A stretch of DNA of 64,000 nt from Eucalyptus grandis (GCF_016545825.1 NC_052615.1:32699516-32763515); one strand, 5' to 3'; positions 23,218 to 36,023 are shown, counted from the first letter of the stretch. Program-made: numbers and translations. Notes: generated by a model from the letters alone, not told the origin.

Positions 23218-23935
23218 CGGTATGTTTGGTAACCATTTTATTATTGGGAACATTTTTCTTTTTAAAAACGTTCCATTTTTAACTGTCTAAAATTTCTGTT
23301 TTTAGAATAGAAATACGTTTGGTACGACTTTTAAATTTTTTTATGACTTCGAATTTCTTTTAACTTTTTAAATACTTTTATTACATTTTTCTCTTCTTCT
23401 TTTTTCCTTTTTTTTTTCCCTTCCCTCTTCTTCTTCTTTAGCCTATCTTTGGCCAAAGCAATGGCCGATGATCAACTAGGCGAGGCCGCTTGGCCACCGG
23501 TGAGGCTCAACCTTGCCCAGTTGATGCGAGGTTGGCCTCACTTAGGCCTAGTAAGGCTTGGCCTCACAGCAATCGGGCGAGACCAAGCAACCTCAGCATG
23601 GCTTGGTGATGTTTCTGCGAGCTACTCAGACTTCGCCCCACCAGTTGCTGGCTATCTTCGTGGTCGACGATTAGTAGGGGTGAGCAGTTCCAAATTCCTT
23701 ACACGTTCCTTATAAGTTCCATTTGAAACTTGAAACTATTCTTAGGTACAAATTTTTGATTTTTTGAAACCTAAAACCTACCAATCAATATTCGAAACCT
23801 AGAACCTCCCTATCATAGGTCCTAGTGTAAGTTCCAAGATCCAACAAGTTCTTTTTTTTTTTTTTTTAATTTCATCTTTAGTTGAAAAAATGAAAATGAA
23901 CGCAACAATAATGAACAAATTTAAACACGAACATG
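23218..23935. mobile_element. Composite non-autonomous element, copy 2
   Basis: This is the partner of 10356-11103. It begins GGTATGTTTGGTAACC, has a GC-rich core at about 23445-23670 with 'GGCGAGGCCG' words, then switches at about 23675 to TAGGGGTGAGCAGTTCC. That is the same opening as the element at 61974. This copy is uninterrupted. The two copies differ at many scattered sites. Confidence 0.55.
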
Positions 23936-24742
23936 TTTGGCTTCTTGCAAATGATGGAAGAGCAACAAAAGAACTTCTTAAAAGAAACATACAAAAACTC
24001 TATTGATTGTCAACTTCAAATTTTTCTAGCATTTGGATAATCATTCATCTATGAGTTCTCCATGGTTATTTCATTCATCCCCTATTCTTTAAAGAGAAAC
24101 CATAAGTAGGTTGTGCCACAATCATGAAAAGAGCAAAGGAAAGAGAACAAAGATGAATCTAGGTCCTTGTAAACTATCCAAATATCTTATTTAGAAATTA
24201 CTTGTTGGGGAAAAAATGATAAAGCAACAGGAAGAAAAAAGAAATTTTACTCAATAACCCGATGGGTATCTCACTAAATTACATAATAAATCATGGGAAA
24301 TAAACTCGAATTCATCTCTTGTTTGTCTTTACAAAGAGCTCACTAAATTGACCCACAAATGTGCACAACTCAATTAACAAATGCACGGAGTCCATTATCG
24401 TTATGTTCCATGAATTCGATGATGGAAATCCCATAAGAACTAAAACACATTGATAAAAGGCAAAAAGAAAAGCGAAAGGCATAAACAAATTTAGATTTAG
24501 GAATCCTAGTCACGGCAGAGCTACTGCTAGCACCGAACCACCAATGTCTTAAAACGTGAAGTAGATTACATTAACCATACATCGAAATGCACAAGAAAGT
24601 CACACATGATACACACGGGTTTCCGTCGCATGCAGGAAACTGCTCTCTAACCCAAAATGATGGAGAAAAACGAGACTTTTCACAAGGATCCGCATCCTTA
24701 TTTCTCAGCTCAAAAGAGGCTTCTCTGCATCCAACCCGCTCT

Positions 24743-26465
24743 CTAAGCAGTCCCTTCGTTTGGGTGGTAGCCCTCTTTCCGTTTTGCCCAGAGCACGATG
24801 TACAGGCCGGTGAATATAAGGACCATGCTGGCGAGGCTGCATTAGCGCGGCTTGTGTCAGCTCAGTTCGAACTGGCGTGCAATTGTAAAACGTTTCAAGA
24901 TGAGTTCTATGGGGTTAATCATGTCGGAGCTATTGATCTCACCTTGGCACGTTGATCGTGTCTCCTAATCTTATCGCCGAGTATACAATTGTGCAGACGG
25001 TTGCGATGGGGCTAAACATAGAGGGAAGGACTGCCCCCCTCTTTTTTATGGCCCAAGCAGTGAAGCCTACGCACGATCCGATAATGCCACCTCCCTGCGC
25101 ATTTGAGAGTTTTGTAAGCCGAATGACAAAAGAAAGTGCAGAAACAGAATCGGGCGATGCATGATGTTTGCATATGTATCCGAGAGGTGTTTGGCGAGAG
25201 CAGATCAAAGTTTCAAACTCACCAGGAAAGAGAAGGCGACCAACATGCCAAAGCTCAAAAACGGCCAGCCATTGTCCAATTTGTGGTCTTCAAATAACTG
25301 TACAGTTGCAGCCATAATCGAACCAATCAAGGAGGTTATAGCGACCATGGAGATTGGTGCTGGAAAATCGGCCAAAGTGACTGCCTGCGAAGCCACAGAA
25401 AGCAAATGAGGGAAAACAGAAGAGTAAGCCAATTCGGAATCCTTATAATTGTCGAAGGATCGAACGAATGTCAATCGAAGCAGTCAACTAACTAAAGCAG
25501 AATATACCTGCAGGATGGAATTGATTGATAGGCCTAAGACCGCTGCAATAAGATATAAGCAACCGATGATCATTTGTTGGTCGAAAATCACATTACTCAA
25601 CGAAGTTGAGCGGGGATCCTCTTTAGCAGCACTGCATAGGCTCATTGTGACGGCCCCTGAAACACACACCACCGTGCCTAATATCTTGACTTTGCTGTAC
25701 AAGCAGCTCAGCTTAACTTTCTCCATCCTGCATAAGCATGAGCATTTCCAATTGAATAACACAGAAATGGTAACACTACCTAGAGCTGCAATATTCCTTT
25801 ACATAGTCGCTACATCATTACAATACCCACTAATCGATCATTTGCACGCGTAGTCCACAAGATATAATACTGTCTTAGGTCGATTTTCTGTGGGATGGAT
25901 TTGCTCAAAGATGGATTGAATCTGTCTTTTCAGAACAAACCCGAATGAGAACAATCTTGGTAGAACATACAGTGAATTGGGATGGAGTTGTGTCAGCAGC
26001 TCGAATTAAAGCAGCCAAAGGAATAGCCCAAAAACTGATGCTCGAATTAGCGCAACTGAAGCCTAGGTGAAATTGCAAAAGAAACCCCAGGTACAAGGTA
26101 GCACCTAGTAATCCATGCGATGGCGAAGATAAGCCCAGGAGCAAGGTTTGGCATGGCGGTTGCGATAGCCGGTGAAGTCAGTTTAATTCCCTTCACGAAC
26201 AGATATTGGAACAGAATCACCCTGACCCAGAAATAGAAAAATAGAAAGGAGAAATATTGAAAGATTCAGTAATTTGATCACATAGGTGAAATATGAACTT
26301 CAAGTTGATTTACAATCGCAAAGATGCCAGAGTACCCTGCAAAGGAGATGAGAACAAGTTGAACCATCAACCTCAGACTGAGCTTCTTGGGCCACAAGAT
26401 CCTGCAATATGAACAACAACAGATCAAGCATCATTCTCACAGGCACAAGTGTGCGCAGAGAGGGG

Positions 26466-26496
<31 letters not shown>

Positions 26497-26697
26497 CCTT
26501 TCAAACGCAAAGGCAATGGGGGAGAGAACAAGGAAGGTGGCAAAGGAAGAGTAGTAGACAACAGTGAGAGGGTCGAGGCCGAGGGACGTGAGGTAGCTCA
26601 CCATCACATTGTTGGTCGCATACAAAAAGTGAGTCCCGATCAAACCCCCAATCACTACCACTTCTTCCACCGTCTCTTTCCTCTTGTACCACTCCAT
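24743..26697 (-). CDS. WAT1-related (EamA/DMT) transporter, copy C, tail shortened by a frameshift
   Basis: A multi-pass membrane transporter of the plant WAT1/nodulin-MtN21 group; substrate unknown. Seven exons on the minus strand: 26498-26697, 26336-26401, 26105-26221, 25508-25727, 25223-25384, 24943-25094, 24743-24836. All introns are GT-AG, phases close, and the sum is 1,011 nt, 336 residues. Family landmarks are MVSYLTSLGLDPLT, GIKLTSPAIATAMPNLAPG (first EamA half), MEKVKLSCLYSKVKILGT, ADFPAPISMVAITSLIGS and FTGLYIVLWAKRKEG (second half). The order and sequence resemble At5g45370. A 1-nt deletion near 24752, compared with copies A and B, changes the tail from EGDCLESGLDAEKPLLS to EGTA. 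This removes only a presumed cytosolic tail, so the protein may still work. The start is in frame only here, because C alone keeps the G5 tract. Confidence 0.85.
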
Positions 26698-28982
26698 TGG
26701 TCTCTCCTTCTCTCTTCTCTCTCTCTCTCTCTCTCTCTCTCCACAACAATAACAAAGAAGAAGAAGAAAAAGCAGCAGCAGCAGCTACCGTAGAAACTGT
26801 TGGAGAAGATGAAAGAATGAGAGACACAACAGACTCTTTACTAGTGCATAAAATGAATAAAGGGAGCAGGAACAGCTGCCAAAGTTATAGGTAAAACCCA
26901 GCACATAATTGGAAAGAAAAGAGATTGGTTTTTGGCATGTTTTGCTGTGATTTGGAGATTCTAAGTGTTAATATAGAAACAAAACAAATCAAACAGTTGC
27001 AAATAGATAGTGGTCATAATTGCTATTAGAGTCCTTGGATGCAAAGATTTCTTTTTTACTTCTTAAAACTACCAAAATATCCAACAATCTCCCACATATT
27101 TCAAAAGGTTTTTAAAATAAAGTAAAAATAAATGGATGAGTTTCTTTAAGCAATTGACTTCATCTTTAAACAGTTTTTTACCACATCACATCTTAATCGG
27201 ATTTGTCTCTTTTTACCATTGAAAGTTTCATTCTTTACAATAGTTTTTTAGGCTTGGCAATCAATTTTATTCCCAACGGAGTATTTGCTCAGAAGTTTTT
27301 AAACTACTCAACCTCATTTATTTATTTTTTAATGTGAATTTGATAAGATTTTCCCTTTTTTTAAGAATTTGAGTAGTTCTCAAGTCACCAAGATAAATAA
27401 TCTCTTCTCCTTCATGTCTAGAATGTAGGATAATAAAGCATTTTGTTTGTAAAAATATGCACAGTAGCACTTAAATCTACAATCAATTCTTTCACATTGG
27501 CCACAATATTGGCTTGAGAAATGGCCACAATAATTATGTCATCGGTACTTCAACAAATTTGACTTTTTCTTTAATAGGATTGTCATTTTTCCCACAATTT
27601 TGTTTGGTTGATTTTCAAGTTATAGAATCTCCACCATGAGGGAACATAGTGTATTTTGTCTCATCTACATATGAGATCCAATTAACATCACTATACCCTT
27701 TAATTACAACGAAAAATATACTATATATCACACCATAGTTAATCCAATTCAAGAAGCTCTTACCCAATTTAGTTCCAAATCAAAATTGACGTGTTCGAGC
27801 TATGGAAACACATCCACCCGACTTCCTCCTGCGTGAATATATTTGCTGATATTACCAACATAATATCCAAATGAGACCAAATCCTCATTATTTGAACAAA
27901 AATGTGGCAGTAAGCATGAACACCTATCAAACGAATTCAAACCGTGAACAACTCATATAATCATGAATCTAACCAATTCAAGGCATGTACGGCAATTATG
28001 ATGAGGAACTCAGCAAGTTCTAAGCATGGGCAGGATTTGTAGATTCCCGTATATTTTCAACATGTACATCAATAATAGGTAGTAATCTAGTGTATTTGAT
28101 CCATGTGCATCACTATTTAATCAAAAGCAGAGTAGTTTGAAGCATTGGGGACAACTATTTGTAATTTATGATCGCGAATCCCATCATCAATCATGGAAAC
28201 GAACTTGAACAAAATCATTGGAATACTAACAGCAAGTATCTTACCAATGCAAGTCACGGTTCTAAGCGTCAAGAATACAAACACTTGGTATGATGATTGA
28301 AAAGATCAAGGAAGATAAATGAAAGTCAAGATCCAAGCTGAAATGACAACATATTTCATTTGCTTTTTGATTCCATGATACAATAGATCTTTCTCTTTGC
28401 TTTGGATAAAATGAAAGGAGAAAATAAGGACAACAACATTGTATATGTAAAAGTCAACAAATTAATTAAAAGAAAAGAAAATTTATTATTTTTGATGTGA
28501 TTTGATCGTGACTTGGAAATTCTTTTTAGAGGCAAATGAATGATTGGATGAACAAAGAGATAAATTATATCAAATTGTAATAATGATGTGCGAGTCTAAA
28601 GGCCAGTCTTCTCTTTTTATGCATTAAGCTTTTGTGCGAGAGTACGTCTTTTACTTACTGCGCCACGCTTCCCGGTTGATGTTGACAGGACCGTCGTGCT
28701 TTTCTGTCCCTGCTAGCTATAGTTCTCATCTTCCATGTTTTCCTCGTGTGTACGTCTGTCCCTGTCCCTTGGTTAAGACACGGGCAAAACATCTAATAAT
28801 CTACTACACGCAATAATTCAAGACAAATTTCGTATACGTAATCACAGCCTTTAATTTTAAATGGGTATCTCCAACGCTTTTCAAAATTTCAACTCGAATT
28901 CTCAATGATTGAAACTGAAAACTTTTAGGTGATAGTCAAATCTTGTCGAAAAGTAATGACAAGAGCATGCTAAAATTTCCAT
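26698..28982. other. Upstream spacer of copy C
   Basis: No gene. It holds the putative 5' leader (CT run at 26714-26741, CAG run at about 26772-26784) and AT-rich promoter and spacer DNA shared with copy B. Short open frames over the CT run are low-complexity artefacts. Confidence 0.6.
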
Positions 28983-31900
28983 GTCACCAAAACCCCCCAT
29001 CTTGAGATTTATTTTCCAACCGAAAGCGAACTTCCTTATGTGCCACCATGTTAAAATGTAAAGCCACCCATGAAATCACCTTATCATATCCGAACAAGTT
29101 AACAGCAGAACATAAAAAAAGCAGTCAAATTAGACACACACGAGCGAATAAATTGGCATTAATTGTTAATCTGACAGATCCGAAGAAGCAGCAAACTCCC
29201 CTTGCCTCCATCCTCGCCCTGTTCCCTATCCACTTCCTCAAATTTGCGGATCGACAAGCGTCGAGCTCCGAAGCCGATTACGCGGCGAACAGTTTCTTGC
29301 GTTGCCAGATTATGCCGCTGCCAGGTGTTTCGGCTTACGGTGCCCGCCGTGCCATCCACCGATTGCCATTTGCTGCCTATTGTTTTCTTTTATTTTTCCA
29401 GATAATTTCCCCCCAATACGAAAATACTAATTTATGTATACCATCAGTCGTGTCGGGACGATGGCGAAGCTGGTGTCCCAATAACGCAGTGAAGATGGAG
29501 GATGTTACAAGTGATGTCTCAGTTGCTCCGTTTGATTTAGAAGAGAGAATGCGCAAGTACTCAAAAGTTTAGAGTTATTGACATGACCATTAGGGCCGAT
29601 ATAACTCTTATTTGAAAGCCATCCTATCCAACTTTCAAGCACTAAGATATGTTTCGATCGTGAATGAGTATCATAATAGATTCTCAGATTCCCATATTCC
29701 CATTCTATTGCAATAAAAATTTATGTTTTTGAAGCTTTTGTGGTATTTGATTACTGCCTAATTGAAAAAAAAAAAAAAAACTTTAAGACTTTGCTCAAAT
29801 GCCATTTGAGCTAGTTTGCTGCTAAAGCGAGATGCTGATCATGTACCATTACCAATAACTCGAGAAAGTGACCACCGGGTCACTATTGATTTTGGACAAT
29901 CTCAACAATCTCCCATGCCTAAAGATTAGTTTAAATTGTAAGACTTTCTGTTATAATTACAAATCCATCACCAACTCCTTACACGGGCGGTGTGTGATAA
30001 TCTCAATAGTAAAGATCATTGAGAGATCTATTGTTGATCACGTTTCAGCGCATGAACGGATCAGGACCACATGCAGGGTCTGAAAGGAAGAAAAAGCGTG
30101 AGAAAAGAACAGCCAGAGACGAAAAAGAACAGGAGAGAGAAAGGGAGAAAGAAAACCCAAAGATGCTAACTGTCCGAATATCTGCTGGGTACGAGATATT
30201 TCCTGGCCAGGGCGAATCAAAAGGAGACAACTACCCAATTTTCGTTCCCACGTCCCTTGCTCCAGATCTAATTCCCTCGAAAGAATCTGGACGGTCCCAA
30301 TTCACTAGCGCACTCCTTCAAAAGTCTCTTGGCTTATCTTTATTACTCCCTTTCGATTCGTAGTTCATACTCCACCACCATCGTCCTGTGGAATGAAAAC
30401 GACTGCTCTCCAACTTTGAAAATTTTCAGCGGTGAAGGGCTTGTCCAGATCAATTTCCATGCCAATTCTAGATTGAACATTGACCGGTCATGGAGGCGGA
30501 CCTAAAGAAAAATCGAGTACCCATTTATCAACGGACGACATCAAATCGAAGAAGAAATCGAGAAGCATCGCCCTCAAGAAACAGGAAGAGCGAAGAAAAC
30601 GGAACGCATCAAAGGGCTCTCGACATTCCAAAAGCGAAAGGGCCGTAACCTTTGACACCAATTCATCCCCACCATGGTCTGTCCTAACGAAAGACCAGCG
30701 ACTGAATAGCTTTCGGTTGGATTTCAAGCCAGTCTTCTCTCCGCATTGGCCCCATATAAAAGAAAAAGTAGTTTCTACAGAACCATCTCAAGGAGCCGCC
30801 CTTGCATTACCCCTGCAATATAAGTTGACATCTGTAGTAAACCCAAATGAGAGACAAACGGGCGACAATCAAACGTCATTGCTGAGCTTGATGTTATGAA
30901 GGAACGCTCCTACCCGAGGAGAAATGTGCGGAGGTCAATAGCAGGCTTGGAATAGAGATCCGCTAACAGACATAAATAGCAAAGGCGATCAGGTTGGGGA
31001 ACAAAACTAACTAGCAAATTCGACAAGCTTTCTCCCTGTGCAAGGGCACCACCGGTTAATTATTCACTGTAGCACTGTGAATCTCGAAAGTCATCCGATA
31101 TATTAAAGTTCGCTTTCTTTTTTCAGCTAGGCTATTAAGCTGTCACAATGTTGCATTTCTTGCCCTCCCACTACCCCGCAGGTCGCATGAGCAGAGCTCT
31201 AAAAGCATAAGCTAAGAATGGACGTGTAAATCGAGTGAACCACAAAATATGCGAAAATACGGCATAAATTTTTCATGCAAAGTGACGATTTGAGACCCTC
31301 AAGCTAATGAAGATCCTCTCAGCACCATAATACCATTCTCGTTTGTGCAATTAAACGATAGCTAAGTACTGAATCTCATCTGACATGCTTGGGAGTGATT
31401 TCAAACATGCATGGTCACTCCAATATTGCAATTTCTACTTCCACATGCTGAAAACCCGATGAAACTATAGCAACTGTATCAGAATATCGCAGAAGTGGAA
31501 TTTGCATCTTTCTTCATCTGTACTTTAAGGAATTCAATAGCATGATAACTTCCAAAAATAAATATCAGAAGAGAAACAAATAACATCTATAATTACTTAT
31601 TCGAAGCTTTTCACTTTCTGTCAGTGAGGGAAACAAAATCAATGAGCTTTCAAAAAATATCTCATAGGAAGCAGTCGGTATCTCAAAAGAGAATTCCCTG
31701 ATTTACAACAAAAACTCACTTTCCAATCACAAGTCTCTTCTTCAAGTAGAGGTCACCTTGGAACCGACAGACCAAGCACTAAAGAAAAAAAATAAAGACA
31801 GGTATCAGAGCCCGTTGCAGGAACTAGGCATGCTAAAATCAATTGTTCAAGACAAACATTAGAATAGTAATTAACATCTAATAATGCCATGAATCCTTAG

Positions 31901-33366
31901 GTTGTGTCCGCTAGCAAAGTTTGCCCAAAAGGAACAATTGTAAAATTATACGCATTATTAATATCCCATACCAATGTTGAAAACATTGCCAATGGCTACA
32001 GAATTGTCATATAATATCACATGTTAAAAGCATTGCCAAATGGTTACAGAATTATCATCAAATATCCGTAAACTAACAAGAGAAAAATCTGATATTTCAA
32101 GGATCATCATTCTCAAAACGGTGAAGGATAAATAAATGTAGGTCCACCTCTTGAAACAGCACGCCTTTACGTACCATCAATTCCATCTGGGAAAAGGAGA
32201 ACCTTTTTGTCACGGGAACTAGAATACTAAGAACTCAATGTATGAAAGAGCCAAAACTAAATCCACGAATCATTATATAGACACTCTAGAAGCTAGGCCA
32301 CAACTCGAGAGACTCCACCTACAGTGATCGGTTAGTGCTTCGCTCATTCTCATTATGCATTCATTGCTCCCATAATTAAATCACTATCAATCTGAATTAC
32401 CAACATAATTTTTTCATGGTCCCACATTTAACTCACGCATGCATACATCTATGTTCTCCCCCTCCCCCCCCCGCTTTCCTTATTTTCCCAAAAAATAATA
32501 ATGATCTCAAACCCCAAAGGTAGATTTGGGCAAATCTTTCAACTGTACAAATATTCACACATCCTTTCAAAAAGACTCCAAAACTTTTTCAAGAAGGGAA
32601 GAAGAGGGTCATCAGACACAATAATTGCCTAAGTTCTATTTGAGAACGAATTCCTTTAGTCAAAGCATACATAATCATAATAGGGATAAAGAACCGGATG
32701 AAGTAAATCCCATTGTTCTTCACCCCAACCATAAAAGCAGGTGCTTTCAAAATCCTAAGAGCACTATTGTGTAAAACAACAAAAGGATCAAAATGGGCAA
32801 GTTCTGAAGTACCATTTCTTTCAAGTTCAACCATTCAGAACATCATGTGCCTGCAGGGACCAAATATTCCAATTAGATGCTATGAGTATCCTATCCATTA
32901 TTTTAATGCGCATCTGCCTGAGAAAAAAATTAATTTCTCTTGACAAGTTCATCAAAATTCCAAGAAAGCAAGAACGGCCTAATCAGTTGTCTCGCAAGCA
33001 AATGAAGACTGAACACCACCGAGAGAGGCCGTTAATAGCACACTACTCTAAATGCTTCAGCCCACAAGAACGGGTTGGTCAAGCAAAATCACGATTTAGC
33101 CGAATTCTATTGATCCCAATCTACACAGTTGGCTTCTGCGAGATGAGTCCTTCTTAAAATCATCTACTCTTCATTACCTAAATGCCATTAAGGAAAATTT
33201 CCTAGATAGAGAAGGCATGACTAGCATCACTAGAGCCTAAGGAATACAACCTGACAAACAACGACCATTCGAGAGCATGAAAAGCACCAAACGCAGAAGA
33301 AATGGTAGGAAAAGCCGATGAAAAGAAAAATTAGCTACTCACGCGGCAAAAAACACAAATTTCATA
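28983..33366. other. Intergenic DNA, including the likely 3' region of NFD6
   Basis: I recognise no gene. Open frames of 174 codons (29048-29572) and 139 codons (30480-30899) on the plus strand match nothing I know and lack splice or promoter context. The right part, up to about 31.7 kb, may include untranslated exons or alternative 3' ends of NFD6, but no boundary can be fixed. A poly-A run lies at about 29765-29779 and a C-rich run at about 32459-32472. Confidence 0.5.
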
Positions 33367-33864
33367 TTAGAGGTCTGGAGAGGTGCAGCAGAGAGTACCC
33401 TGTGAGAGCGCCCGGCAACTCCTCGACGTCGTGCTCAGGCACGACGTCAGCCGCGCCGCCGACACCGCGTTGTGCAGCGGCAGCAGCGACTGCACGCATG
33501 CGAGCTCCGCCGGCGACCTATTAAAAAAAAAATTCACGGAAACAGCAAAATTGAGCGCGATTAGCGCGAGTTTCCATCGAGCACGACAATGCAATAAGTA
33601 AAACTCAACGAACGACGCCGCGAGGAACGCGTAACGGAGCAGACCGCGCGAATCCACGAAACGAAATTTCTAGAGAGAGAGAGAGAGAGAGAGAGACCTG
33701 GAAGAGAAGAAGCGGCGGAGCGGGGAGGCGGTCGACCGGCTGGGGAGAGGGACTCGGGGGGAGGCGGAGCCGAGCTGAGGAGACGACCGAGCGCCTGATC
33801 TGAGGGCCGGTCCGAGGGACGTCGAAGCTCGCTGCATAGCTCGGTTGCAAGCGGACGCCGCCAT
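33367..33864 (-). CDS. NFD6: NUCLEAR FUSION DEFECTIVE 6-like small organellar protein
   Basis: A protein of 105 residues from two exons: 33698-33864 and 33517 down to 33367, with donor CCAG|GTCTCT, acceptor AATAG|G and phase 2. The N-terminus (MAASACNRAMQRAS... RRFFSSR) is rich in Arg and Ser with no acid, a typical mitochondrial or dual targeting signal. The second half, LACVQSLLPLHNAVSAARL followed by LSTTSRSCRALSQGT, is the conserved signature I recall from Arabidopsis NFD6 (At2g20585), a gene needed for polar-nuclear fusion in the embryo sac. The biochemical role of the family is not established. A (GA)n run lies just inside the intron donor (33672-33696). Other isoforms with different C-termini, known in this family, are possible from downstream DNA. 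Confidence 0.87.
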
Positions 33865-34000
33865 TGAAGCCGAGGTTCGGCTGACGGAATCAAAGAGCTT
33901 CGCGGCGGTCGGAATCAAGCCGAGCCGTTCGTTCCGGCGGGGCGAATCGGGGGGAATTCGGCGGAGGGACTCGTCTTCTTCGTCGCGGCGCGCGAGGGGT

Positions 34001-34009
34001 TTAGGGTTT
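34001..34009 (-). promoter_or_regulatory. telo-box in the NFD6 upstream region
   Basis: Minus-strand AAACCCTAA, about 137 bp upstream of the NFD6 ATG in GC-rich leader or promoter DNA. The telo-box is a known plant element near the start of housekeeping and translation-related genes. Function here is inferred. Confidence 0.5.
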
Positions 34010-34064
34010 TCGGTGCAGGGGGTTTGGGCGGAGCAGATCGGAACCGAACGGGCTTAAGCCGGGC

Positions 34065-35389
34065 CGGGTCGGTTAGCCGGATGCTTGGGTTTGGGTTTTT
34101 TTTTTCTCCCCCTTTTCTTTTCTTTTCTAAATTAAACAAAATGACTGAAATATTCTTGAATTTTACAATTCCATCGTGAACTTTTAATTTATTTAATATA
34201 ATTTCTAACTTATTGATAAATATACAATACAGCATTTCCATTTGCGTAAATGACAAATCAGATATTTATAAATTTTTTGTTTAGGTTAATATAATGTAAA
34301 ACCCCAAATTAGTACATACAATTTATCCAAAATTAATATCCTTTGCAAGTTTTCATTAAATTTTACTGTCAAATTATTAATTTTAATAGCACATGTTAAT
34401 CGATGAATGTATCAGTTTGGGGTTTTACCCTCTATTCCATTTTTATTTTTTTTCATAGTATTTATCCAATTTAGTGAAAATAGTCGAAGGGCGAATTTAT
34501 CACACACATACAAATTTGAAGTTTTTGGTGGTAAATTTATTACAAATGTATCAGTTTTAAGGTTTTTCATAATATTAATCATTTTTGTTTTGTTGTCTAT
34601 GGTTCACATGTAATGGAAAGAAAGTTAGGTCAACAAATTCTATAACTTGAATCAAGAAAAGGGTGAAATTTAGCATAGTCTAGGGGCTAAATTGAACACA
34701 TACCAATAATATAGGAAACACATTAAACAAATTAAAAATTCAAAAACGACATTACACATAAAATCAAAATTCATGAATAATTTATATTATCTTTCTATTT
34801 ATTTTTGTTTCCTTTTGTCATCATTGTAGTTTACATTGATAGTATAAGTAATTTTCCTTGAAGGCCGCTTGATGGAATGTGGAAAAGCAATGTTAGACTA
34901 ACAATGATGATTTCACGACATAGAAAGGCTATCTGAAAGCTCATTAATAGTTAATTGTGTTTGCATTTTAAAACTATGCAATCTTTCGAATTAGCATTTT
35001 TCTTATATCTATTTGTTTTCGGATAATGTCATCATCAAATAAATTAATGATGGTTGACAAAGGTAATGTCAAACATATATATTACGAGGAACAACTCTAT
35101 ATATCTATCATCATCTAATCAGGGGCGTGCCCAATTGATGAGCGCGCATGATAGCGGTTTGGTAATAGAATACGAGAATTGGTAAGCCCCATCGGAGACG
35201 TTCGAATAAGGATAATTTAATGGTCATGGTCCAATTTCGGCCTTCCGATCATGGGACTGAGGGCGTCTTCCATTCGCACGCAACCCGAGCACAAAAGGGC
35301 ATTTTGTCGAATGTTTCTTCGGGAGAAGAGATTACTATATTCACAAGATGGTGCATTGAATATGAAGTTAGAACGGCCTAACCTATTGT
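34065..35389. other. AT-rich intergenic DNA with foldback remnants
   Basis: No gene. It contains a 133-bp foldback (listed separately), a further 'GTATCAGTTTTAAGG' echo of its end at about 34549, and otherwise featureless AT-rich sequence. Confidence 0.55.
34296..34428. repeat. Small foldback with 22-bp inverted ends
   Basis: The left end (34296-34317) begins GTAAAACCCCAAATTAGT. The complement of the right end (34407-34428) begins GTAAAACCCCAAACTGAT. They match at about 19 of 22 positions. The interior is AT-rich and non-coding, likely a MITE relic. Confidence 0.7.
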
Positions 35390-35773
35390 TAGACTTGTCA
35401 AAAGAGTGGTTTGGTTTGGATTTTGGTCGGATCATAAATGATCCGATCCAAAATCATCCATATCTAACCGAAATCATACCCAATCTGTACTTGACCGAGC
35501 TCTTATTATTATAACGCTTTCATATTTAATCCTGAGAAAACTCACATCAAAATTGAAACGAGAGTCGGCAAGCGCGAAATCGAGCAAGAGTAAGAGTAGT
35601 GACTTGGGTTTAAGGCAAGTTATAAATCCATTTAGGATTCATTTAAGACTCATTTATAATACATTCAACACTTATATTTAAACACATTTATGACCCATTT
35701 AATTAATATGACCGATTCAACCCATCATATATGAGTTAATAAAAGGAATTTATGGCTCATTTTGATAAGTCTA
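35390..35773. mobile_element. hAT-like MITE
   Basis: Inverted ends are TAGACTTGTCAAAAGAGTGG on the left and, as complement of the right end, TAGACTTATCAAAATGAGCC. Internal 'GACCCATTTA'/'GACTCATTTA' words repeat towards the right end, a style common in plant hAT-derived MITEs. No target duplication is evident, so ends are set by the inverted repeat only. Confidence 0.65.
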
Positions 35774-36023
35774 CATACAATGAATACCCACAAAAGCTAA
35801 AGAAAAAAAAAAGAACCAATGTATTCACTAATAATGTGAGAACAAATTAGGGAGGCCCAAAAGCGTTCTCTCACCTCCACACATGTGGGTGAAATGATCC
35901 TCCTAATTTTTTTCTAAATTTTTTTTTTCTATACCTGTAATGTCAAAAGAATAATGAAATCCCCCACAAAGTGAGTGGGGAAAGCCCGTGGCTACGCTAA
36001 GCTAAGTAGTGGCCACGTAACTT
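35774..36023. other. Intergenic DNA downstream of the metalloproteinase gene
   Basis: No gene. AT-rich, with poly-A and poly-T runs. It includes the presumed 3' untranslated region of the metalloproteinase gene at its right end. Confidence 0.5.

Larger units (their letters stand above)
23218..28982. repeat. Tandem duplication, younger uninterrupted unit (holds copy C)
   Basis: About 5.77 kb in the order composite element, spacer, copy C, upstream spacer. Homology to the older unit ends at the word ATGCTAAAATTTCCAT near 28982. The coding core is much more similar between units than the spacers, which carry many small indels. Confidence 0.75.

Noticed and set aside
29048..29572. Plus-strand frame of 174 codons
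   Set aside because: No domain, promoter or homologue recognised; composition changes along its length. Left unassigned rather than called a gene.
30480..30899. Plus-strand frame of 139 codons with Lys/Arg-rich start
   Set aside because: Its first codon is a GTG-type start choice in doubt, there is no known domain, and no splice-consistent continuation. Could be a fragment, not supported as a gene.
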